Source: JARRKC01 sp037388505 (lineage in GTDB: Bacteria > Acidobacteriota > UBA6911 > RPQK01 > JAPXNP01). Taken from it: DNA of 64,000 bases. The stretch covers positions 27,711 through 91,710 of the forward strand of contig JARRKC010000044.1 of assembly GCA_037388505.1 (NCBI GenBank), written 5' to 3'. Under the pieces are notes generated by a model. It did no database searches, was not told the DNA's origin, and worked only from the letters and a program-made list of their open reading frames with translations. The position numbers and the translations under genes were made by a program. Each line of letters opens with the position of its first letter. Positions within the stretch are counted from its first letter, which is position 1. This document shows positions 1 through 8,000 of the stretch, in pieces.

Positions 1-537
1 CAGCTTCTCGGCAAACGACTTGGAGATACCGAACTGGCAAACCATGTATCCGACAGCATCGAAATCCTGCATAAAGCGACGGATCAGGTGCGCAGCCTCG
101 CGCTCAACCTCAGGCCTCCGTCCCTGGACGACCTGGGACTGGTCAAGACACTTTCATGGTACGTGGAACACCAGGCGCAGTGGACCGAACTGACGACACA
201 TTTCACGGCCGACCCACCGGAAATCTCGCTCCCACCTGACCTGGAGACCACCTGCTTTCGCGTCGTTCAGGAAGCGTTGACCAACGCGATGCGATATGCG
301 CGAGCCCGTCGTCTGGACGTGGGTCTTCGCCGGCTCGACGGAGAAGTGGAGCTGTTGATCCAGGATGACGGGGTCGGCTTCAACGTCGAAGCGACGATGA
401 AGAGGGCCGAGGCAGGTTCCGGGTTCGGCTTACTGGGGATGGACGAACGCGTGCGCCTGGCGGGCGGGCGCTTCATCGTCGAATCGGCTCCCGGATCGGG
501 AACGGTCATTCGAGCTCGATTCTCGGTCCCTCATTAA
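1..537 (+). CDS. NarL-type sensor histidine kinase, C-terminal part (5' end outside window)
   Basis: The reading frame is open from base 1, so the gene begins before the window. The visible 178 residues hold the end of a HisKA_3-type dimerisation segment (SLALNLRPPSLDDLGL, residues 31-46) followed by an HATPase_c domain: N-box RVVQEALTNAMRYARA, G1 box DDGVGF and G2 box GFGLLGM. This order is that of NarX/DegS/LiaS-type kinases, which pass phosphate to NarL/LuxR-type response regulators; the partner is not in the window. The phospho-accepting His lies upstream of base 1. The gene converges on the sulfatase at 632; a short GC hairpin (568-582) lies between them. Confidence 0.9.
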   Translation, partial: QLLGKRLGDTELANHVSDSIEILHKATDQVRSLALNLRPPSLDDLGLVKTLSWYVEHQAQWTELTTHFTADPPEISLPPDLETTCFRVVQEALTNAMRYARARRLDVGLRRLDGEVELLIQDDGVGFNVEATMKRAEAGSGFGLLGMDERVRLAGGRFIVESAPGSGTVIRARFSVPH

Positions 538-631
538 CCACGGCTCAGGACCGCCGAGTCGCAGCTTCCGTCGGCGAGACGGCTTCGCCCGGAAACAACA
601 GGGCGGATCGCGACCATCGACGAGAACATTC

Positions 632-2395
632 CTATGGGGCGTCTACCGGTTTCCAGGGCGCTGGAAACACGTGAATACGTTCCGCGTATTCGTCCCAGAT
701 GGCGGCCATTTCCTGGACTTTTTCAGGGAATTGCTCCGACAGGTCATGGAGTTCGCTTCTATCCTTCTCGATATCGTACAGCTCCCATGGGCCTTGCCTA
801 TAGTTCTTCCAGGTTCCGTATCCCCCGTTCAGCAGTTCTCCTTTGGAAACGAGCTTCCACTTCCCGAGTCTCACAGCCCGGTTCATTTCGTGTTCCCAGC
901 AAAGCGCCTTTCCGCGCTCCAGGGGCTCATCCCGGAACAGCGGAACCAGGCTGATGCCCTCCATGGGCTGGATTGGACGGCCGCCGACCTCTGTCGGGTA
1001 GGATGCCCCGGTCAATTCGACGATGGTCGGCATGATATCGATGATGTGACCCGGAAATGAAGAGAGACGGCCTTGGCCATTGAGGCCATCGGGATAGTGA
1101 ACGATGAGCGGCGTAGAGATGCCCCCCTCGTGGACCCAGTGTTTGTACTCCCGGAACGGCGTATTCGAAGCGTTGGCCCAGACCTTTCCATACGAAACGT
1201 AAGTCGATGCGTCTCCGCCCCGAATCCCCTCTCCCTTCATGATGTACTTCCCGTCCCTCGTAATGTGCGGGATCATCTCCGTCTGGATCTCGTCCTTTCC
1301 CAAGGCCTTGAGGTTGGTGACGTCCTCCGCCCACGGCCCAGTCTTGCCGAGACTTCCAATCTCTTCCGCACACCCGCCATTGTCCTGGAGAAAGAGGACG
1401 ACCGTGTTATCGAAAACCTTCCCCTCCTTCAGTGCTCCAACGATGCGGCCCACTCCCTGATCCATCTCATCGACCATGGCCGCGTACACTTCCATCCGGC
1501 CGGCTTCCACTTCAGGACGCTTTTCCTCCTGCCACGGATGAACATCGAGGGGAGACAGTTCCGCGTCCGCGGAAATCACTCCCAGCTTCTTCATCCGCTC
1601 AATACGCTGCTCTCGGACGGCTTGCCACCCGGCATCATAGACGCCCTTGTATTTTGCGATGACCTCAGGCCTGGCCTGCATCGGCCAATGCGCTGCCGTA
1701 TAGGCCACGTACATGAAGAAGGGGGCTTCTTTGTCCCGTTCCTCGACGAATTGGACCGCCGCATCCGTAATGGCATCGGTGTAGTAAAACTGCTTGTCGG
1801 AACTCGTATCACTGAACGGGCTGATCAGCGTATTGCCTCGGCATAGAGTCGCCGGATCAAAATAGCTTCCGGCTCCGATGATCGTGCCGAAGAAGCGATC
1901 GAATCCGCGCTGCAAAGGCCAGTTGTACTTTGGGCCGTCGGCGGCAGAATTGCGGCTGACGTGCCACTTGCCGGCCATGAACGTGGAGTAGCCGGCGGAT
2001 TTGGCGACTTGGGCCAGCGTTACGCTGTCGTTGCTCAGATCCCCCTGATAAGCCTTGATGTCGGAATCAATGGCCGTCATCCAGCCCATCCCGGCCTGGT
2101 GAGGATAGAGGCCAGTCAGCAGCGATGCCCGGGTCGGACAGCAACGTGCGGCGTTGTAGAACTGAGTGAGCCGCAGTCCGTCTTCGGCCAGTCCGTCGAG
2201 ATTGGGGGTCTTGATTTCACTCCCGTAGCAGCCAAGGTCCGAGAAGCCCATGTCGTCACTCATGATGAGCACGATATTCGGTCTCTTCGATACGCCCTGT
2301 GTCTGGCCTGCCTCCTGCGGTCCGGTACAGCCGGACAGCGCGAGCCCCACACAGAATGCCGTACAGAGAAATATGAGTCCCCTCCGCAGTTTCAT
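632..2395 (-). CDS. Exported lipoprotein arylsulfatase
   Basis: A 587-aa sulfatase of the alkaline phosphatase superfamily. The N-terminus is a lipoprotein signal with lipobox ALSGC (Cys23). The metal-binding Asp pair is in MSDDMG (residues 45-50) and the C-x-P-x-R formylglycine motif is CCPTR, with Cys85 as the residue expected to be oxidised, followed by ASLLTG. Family enzymes remove sulfate esters from carbohydrates or small molecules; substrate cannot be read from sequence. It lies directly downstream (79 nt) of a second sulfatase on the same strand and probably forms an operon with it. No formylglycine-generating enzyme is encoded in the window. Confidence 0.93.
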   Translation of the reverse strand: MKLRRGLIFLCTAFCVGLALSGCTGPQEAGQTQGVSKRPNIVLIMSDDMGFSDLGCYGSEIKTPNLDGLAEDGLRLTQFYNAARCCPTRASLLTGLYPHQAGMGWMTAIDSDIKAYQGDLSNDSVTLAQVAKSAGYSTFMAGKWHVSRNSAADGPKYNWPLQRGFDRFFGTIIGAGSYFDPATLCRGNTLISPFSDTSSDKQFYYTDAITDAAVQFVEERDKEAPFFMYVAYTAAHWPMQARPEVIAKYKGVYDAGWQAVREQRIERMKKLGVISADAELSPLDVHPWQEEKRPEVEAGRMEVYAAMVDEMDQGVGRIVGALKEGKVFDNTVVLFLQDNGGCAEEIGSLGKTGPWAEDVTNLKALGKDEIQTEMIPHITRDGKYIMKGEGIRGGDASTYVSYGKVWANASNTPFREYKHWVHEGGISTPLIVHYPDGLNGQGRLSSFPGHIIDIMPTIVELTGASYPTEVGGRPIQPMEGISLVPLFRDEPLERGKALCWEHEMNRAVRLGKWKLVSKGELLNGGYGTWKNYRQGPWELYDIEKDRSELHDLSEQFPEKVQEMAAIWDEYAERIHVFPAPWKPVDAP

Positions 2396-2474
2396 ATTCT
2401 TCGTCCCATCCGTCTGTGAATGATTTCCCGAGTACCGAGAGTCTCGGCTCTCGTGTCTCGTCCATCGAGGAAGA

Positions 2475-4064
2475 CTAGTTCTTCTCTTCCGTCCAGTAGT
2501 TGTGCTCCAGCTTCTTCTGCTTGTAGTCGCCGCCGGGCAGAGGGAGTGGATCGACGGATCGAAGCATCCAGGTCACCATCGTCTTCAGCAGGTCGATCTT
2601 CACATCCCCGTATCCGTCCCGTGCGTACAGGTTGACCAGTTCGAACGGGTCCTTTCCAAGGTCATAGAGCTGTCCGTTTCCGTCCTGATCGACGATGAGT
2701 TTCCAGTCACCTTTCCGGACCATTCGCATGAGGCCGGCCTGGGAATAGCGGTTGAGCTCATCGAAGGTCACGGCAGGCCTCAGTCCGTACTTGAAGTCGA
2801 TCGGATCATCCCAGCCATAGGCAGGGCCACCATACCCCTGCTCGACGTAGATACTTTCGAATTCTCGTTCAGGATAAGGCTGTCCCGTGATCATCGGCCA
2901 AAGACTGCGCCCCTGGACGCCAGCAGGGATTTCGACCTGGACCGCATCGCAGATGGTCGGGAAAACGTCGATGATCGAGACGAAGGCCTTTTGGGGCTCC
3001 GGATCTCGAGCGACCTGGTATCCATAGACCTGGAACGGGATCCTCGTCAGCACCTCGGGCACTCCGGCCCCTTTTCTCATCAGGCCGTACTCTCCGGCGT
3101 AATCACCATGATCGGCAATGATGAAGATCAGGGTGTTTTCCGTCAGGTGTTTGTCCTCGAGAAACTGGACAAATCGGCCGATCTGATCGTCGAGCAGCCG
3201 TATCATCCCATAGTAGTTGGCTCGCATCCTGGGCAGGATGGCCTCGTAGTTCGGGAATCCTTTTTCGCCCAACTGCCTTGTGAACTGCCATACAAAGCCC
3301 TTGTCGGCCAGGATTTCTTTCCCCGCATGGACCGGAGGGATGCTTTCCGGAGGAAACAACGAGAAATAGGGCTCGGGTACCTGGTAGGGATTGTGGGGCT
3401 CTGTGAAGGACATCTCCAGGAAGAAGGGCTGCTCCTCGTTCAGGCCTTCGATCCAGTCTTCCGCATCCGTCACAATCCGGTACGGATGCTGATATTCAAT
3501 CGGAAATGGTGTGGGCTTCGGTTCCACTCGGTGGCGAAGGCCAACCAACCACCGATCGAATTCCTTCTCCCCTTGTCGCTGCTCGTCGGAAATGTCCTCC
3601 TTTCCGCTGCCGGTCTCCCCGCTCAGGTAGTCCAGATCTTCCCGCTTCAAGTAGGTATGATTCTTACCGATGAGCGCGGTGGTGTACCCGGCGGAATGGA
3701 GCAAGCTCACCATGTCCGTGGTTCCGAGTCTCAACTCCGGCGAATCGACCGTGGGGTTGGCCCGGACGCCGTGGGCGCTGCAAAACCGCCCGGTCAGTAG
3801 ACTGACTCTGGCAGGCGCACACTCGGGTGTCGAGGTGTAGGCCCGGTTGAACCAGACCCCCTTCCTGGCCAGCGCATCCCGAAACGGTGACGTGTCCAGC
3901 CCGAATCCTTCGCGACCAAATGCGTGAGCCTGCTGCTGATCAGTCATGATGATGATGACGTTCGGCTTTCTCTGTCCGCAGACCGAGACAGAGAGGGCGA
4001 TCAGCAGCGTCAGCCCAAGTAGCAGGAGCGTACCGTTCTTCATTCTGGTGTGGTCATTCCTCAT
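2475..4064 (-). CDS. Exported sulfatase
   Basis: A 529-aa sulfatase. I chose the ATG at 4064 because AGGAA sits 7 nt upstream and the product then begins with a short basic stretch and a hydrophobic signal segment (residues 11-29). Longer in-frame extension to 4163 has no signal-like character. The core shows the metal-binding segment IIIMTDQQ (37-44) and the formylglycine motif CAPAR (Cys82-Arg86) followed by VSLLTG. It likely acts outside the cytoplasm on sulfated glycans. It heads a two-gene sulfatase unit with the gene at 632-2395; the DUF1080 gene is divergent on the other side. Confidence 0.92.
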   Translation of the reverse strand: MRNDHTRMKNGTLLLLGLTLLIALSVSVCGQRKPNVIIIMTDQQQAHAFGREGFGLDTSPFRDALARKGVWFNRAYTSTPECAPARVSLLTGRFCSAHGVRANPTVDSPELRLGTTDMVSLLHSAGYTTALIGKNHTYLKREDLDYLSGETGSGKEDISDEQRQGEKEFDRWLVGLRHRVEPKPTPFPIEYQHPYRIVTDAEDWIEGLNEEQPFFLEMSFTEPHNPYQVPEPYFSLFPPESIPPVHAGKEILADKGFVWQFTRQLGEKGFPNYEAILPRMRANYYGMIRLLDDQIGRFVQFLEDKHLTENTLIFIIADHGDYAGEYGLMRKGAGVPEVLTRIPFQVYGYQVARDPEPQKAFVSIIDVFPTICDAVQVEIPAGVQGRSLWPMITGQPYPEREFESIYVEQGYGGPAYGWDDPIDFKYGLRPAVTFDELNRYSQAGLMRMVRKGDWKLIVDQDGNGQLYDLGKDPFELVNLYARDGYGDVKIDLLKTMVTWMLRSVDPLPLPGGDYKQKKLEHNYWTEEKN

Positions 4065-4289
4065 CGTTCGTTTCCTGGGTTCGACTGAGGATCGAGGGAC
4101 GATCTCTCGGGCAGGCCGCGGTCTACCGTCCCTTCTGAACAATGTGTATGTCGAAAACTCCAACGAGATAACATCCGGCGATCAACTCCCGTCGCTTCAG
4201 GTTTACATCCTAGTCGCTCGAGAAGACAGGGGCAATAGTCGACAGGAGTCGGGCTTGCGGCTGCGGCGATTCTCAGCTATACGTCATTT

Positions 4290-5030
4290 ATGTCCCACCA
4301 ATCTTCAACGAAGAAAACCCGACGTACGCGTACTCACCACTGGAGCGCTCTCAGTCGAACCGCACTGACAGTCGTGTCGGCCGTGCTCTGTTTCGGAGTT
4401 CTCCGACCTCAGGGTACTGAGACCGTTCCGACGAAGAGTGCGCTCCAATCCAATCCGCAGGGATGGATCGATATCCTGCCTTCACCAGATCTGAAAGGAT
4501 GGTCGCGTGTCCCTGTCCCCCCCGGTGGAGAACTGGGCCGCGCCCAATGGCACGTGGACACGGATCGCCACGTTCTTGTTTGCGACGGGGACGGTGGACA
4601 CGACATGCTCCTGTACGACAAACCCTTCGCAGACCTCATCTTCCACTTCGAGTTCCGCTACATTGCGAGCGAGGGCCTGAAGGGCTACAACAGCGGAGCT
4701 TACGTCCGCAACTCCCCGGACGGGGCCATCTGGTACCAGGCACAGCTGGGCGATGCTCAGGGCGGCTACCTCTTCGGTGACACGCCCGGTCCGGACGGCA
4801 AACTCCGCCGATTCAGCTTGAGGAAGGAGGTCCTCGATGGGCGCGTTCGCCCCGCCGGCGAATGGAACACCATGGAAATCACCGCCCGCGGCAAGATCCT
4901 GACCCTCTGGGTGAACGGGGCGGTGACATGCCGCTTCGACGACTGCAACACGCCTTCCGGCCAGGTAGGCGTCGAGGGCGAAGGCTTCCACGTGGAGTTC
5001 CGCAACCTGAAGGTCAAGGAACTGCCGTAA
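4290..5030 (+). CDS. DUF1080 (3-keto-disaccharide hydrolase-like) exported protein
   Basis: A 246-aa protein with a basic N-terminus and hydrophobic segment (residues 20-40, signal peptide or anchor), followed by one DUF1080 domain (about 58-244), a concanavalin-like beta-sandwich. Telling stretches are GWSRVPVPPG, FHFEFRY, YNSGAYVRN, EWNTMEITARG and the C-terminal EGFHVEFRNLKVKEL. Members of this domain family act as 3-keto-glycoside hydrolases or as carbohydrate-binding modules and often sit beside Gfo/Idh/MocA dehydrogenases and sulfatases. Here it is divergent from a sulfatase pair, which supports a role in glycan breakdown. Which substrate it uses cannot be told. Confidence 0.85.
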   Translation: MSHQSSTKKTRRTRTHHWSALSRTALTVVSAVLCFGVLRPQGTETVPTKSALQSNPQGWIDILPSPDLKGWSRVPVPPGGELGRAQWHVDTDRHVLVCDGDGGHDMLLYDKPFADLIFHFEFRYIASEGLKGYNSGAYVRNSPDGAIWYQAQLGDAQGGYLFGDTPGPDGKLRRFSLRKEVLDGRVRPAGEWNTMEITARGKILTLWVNGAVTCRFDDCNTPSGQVGVEGEGFHVEFRNLKVKELP

Positions 5031-5060
5031 CATTCAGCGGATCAGGATTCTCTCGCAAGT

Positions 5061-8000
5061 TCACTCGATGACCGCCGGGGGAACCGCCGCCAGACGGGTG
5101 AGTGCGAGGTCGCCGAACATTTCCTGGAGAACCAGGGGCTCGGTCGATTCAATCCGCACGTAACCGCGGACCACTCCAGCCGATGCGGGTACGAGTTCCA
5201 CCAGTTGCTTCGAGATCCGGTGACCCGGTTCCAGATCGATCACTTCCGAGCCTGCCGGGCTCCCGTCCGAGCGGAAGACCTCGATCCTGACTTGAGCCGC
5301 CCGAGGCTGTGGGTTGTACAGCGCCAGGCCAGTGAAAAACGAGCCGGGAATGTTGGCAACCTGGCTGAAGATCGCCTTCGAGACCAGCTCGCTCTGCAGG
5401 GGCATGGCCGCCGCGTAACGCAGGTCGGGGCTGCCGAAGACAACGTCGCCGAGGATCCCGGGTCCATCGGCTTCGACACGGAGAGAGCCGACGAACAAGT
5501 CGGATCCGTGGAAGCCGAACAGGTCGGCAACATCGGCCTGAAGGCCGACGCCCGGCCACAAGGTCCTCGTCACAGAAGCGGACAGGGGAGTTCCGTTTTC
5601 GGCGATCGCCGTCAACTCGATGTCGCGACGCTCGTCCGAGACGTTGATCAGCCTGAGGTTCGTGTAGAGCGCATCCCGGGCTGAGGCAAGCTGAGCGGAG
5701 AAACACTGGCTTGCGCCACTGTCCGCAGCCGCGCCTCCCAAGCCGATCGTGGTCTGCTGATCCCTCAAGGTCACGAGCGAGAACCCAACTACTCCCTCGC
5801 CCTCACGAACCTCGAGCGCCACGTATCCGTCCGAAACGGACGGCTGATCTTCAAACAGCTCCGCTATCGACTGATAAAGGAAGCCTCCAGCCGGTATTTC
5901 TCGGGAAGCGTAGGCCATGGGCGCCATCCCTCCCGGAACCGGCAAATAGAGCGACAGATCGACGACGACTTTGTCTCCGCTCGGATTGGCGATGCTCAGG
6001 AAAGTCGAGGACGAGTGCCCCCGAAATGCGGCGGCACCTTCGAACACCCGGGTGAAGTAGAGCCGTCTGGAGTAGCGCAGGGAATCGAGTGCCCCGTCGA
6101 GACCGTTGCCGTCCCCAAACAGGAAGAAGCTTCCGATCTCGGGGTTGTCGGAGCGCATCTCCACCCAGCCGGATTCGGCCGTACTGGGCGGCAGATCGAA
6201 CAGCTCCCTGCCCAGTTGAGCCAACTGGGCTCCCGGTTCCACGATCGTAGATACCGGTCCGCGGACTAGAACACCAGCCGCATCATAGAGGCGCAGCTCC
6301 AGATTTGCGTTCCGGTTGGAGAAGTTCGAGACCGCAAAACCCGTAAAAGCCTGACTGTCCGCTTGGTAGAAGGGAAAGAGGTGTCGTGAAGGTTGCACCG
6401 TGATGGTCACGTACGATGTGGACCGGCGGCCCCACTCGTCCTTCACGGTCAGCCCCACCGGATAGGTACCGGGCTGTTCGAAGGTGAAGCTCGTCTGCAT
6501 CGCGGCGATAGGCGCTGCAACGCTCGGAATGCTCCATTCGAATCCCACGATCTCCCCGTCCGGGTCCAAGCTGGTCGAACCGTCGAAGTCGACCGTCAGC
6601 GGCGCCAGGCCCTTGGTCACGCTGGCCACAGGGTCCGCGACCGGAGGCAGATTCTCCACAGGGATGGAAACCGAGTTGTTCATCTCCGTCAATTCGGAGA
6701 TCTCGTTCGACGAGTCGACGACGATGACGAGATGTCCGAGACGATCTTCCGGGTAAGTAAAGGAGATGGGCACTTCTTGACAATCCCCGGCCTTCAGGCC
6801 GGGCACCGTTGCTGAAGCCAGTTGCGTCAGAAGCCCGAATTGTGAACCCACCAAGACACTTACTTCGAAACTCTCCACAGGGAAGTCACCCGAATTGTGG
6901 ACCTTGACCCGGACTTCAGCAGCTTCGCCCGGTCTGGGATCAGCCGGCGTGAGAGAGATGTCCGCCTTCGTTACGCCCAGATCGACAATCAGCGATCGTT
7001 CGAGCAGTTCGAGATCCGTCCGTCCCTCTTCAGGGATACCGGGTATCTCCCAGTTCTGCCCGTCCATGGGAACGGTTTCCGTAATCCAGTTCGGGTAGTT
7101 GTTGAGATACACGAGATGGATCTTCCCGGTTGGATCGAAGTAACCACTGAGATCATAGGCATCTGCGTCGGTTTGCTCCGTCAGACGACGATCCGCGCTC
7201 CAACCGTCCGTCAACGCATCGTAGACGAGAGCGAACACGTCTCCCGGCCCCTCCTCCGTCTCCCGCTGAAAAGCCAGCATCAGATGGCCCTCCGGGCTGG
7301 CCAGCAGCTGCGAGTCAAAGAATCCACCCAAGCCGCTCTCTTCGCGTACCAGGGACGGCGTCGGGTTCTGCAAAGTGCCGTGCACCAGGTCTCCGTTCCG
7401 CATCCAAACAACGTGCGCGAGACCGGAGGCGTCGAAGGCGACCGAAGGGTGCCGATTCTCCGTGCCGTCTCCCCCTGCGAAGATCGAGTGGCTCCAGCCT
7501 GAACCCAGCCACCGGTAGAGATCGATGCTCTCATCGCCCTGCAGCTCCGAATCGGGGTCGCCGTTGACTATGTCGGCGGGCATACTCCAGGAGGACCCGT
7601 CCCACACGCTGTATCGAAGGCGGGAGGGCGCTTCCGCAGTGGAGAGAGGCTCCCCCGCCTCGTTTTCCAGCCAGGTCAGCCAGACTCTTCCATTCCCGTC
7701 GTAGGCCAGGTGGAGATCCGTCTCAGAGGCATCGTTCCGGGTCAGGGGCGCCGGTTGCGTCCAAGACTGACTTCCGGGATCGAACCGCGCAGTGACGATC
7801 TCCATCTGCTTGAAGAAAGGAGCCAGGTCGTCGAACGTCCCGGGCACTTGATCGAAATTCGGGTCGCTGCTTCTGATCCAGGCGGCAACGGCCCCTCCCG
7901 AGCCGTCCTGAGAGGCTATCGGATCGAATTCGGCACGCGTGTCGTCATTGATCAGCAGCGGCAAGGACCAATCACCGCCTCCGTTCCAGCTGAAGGCGAT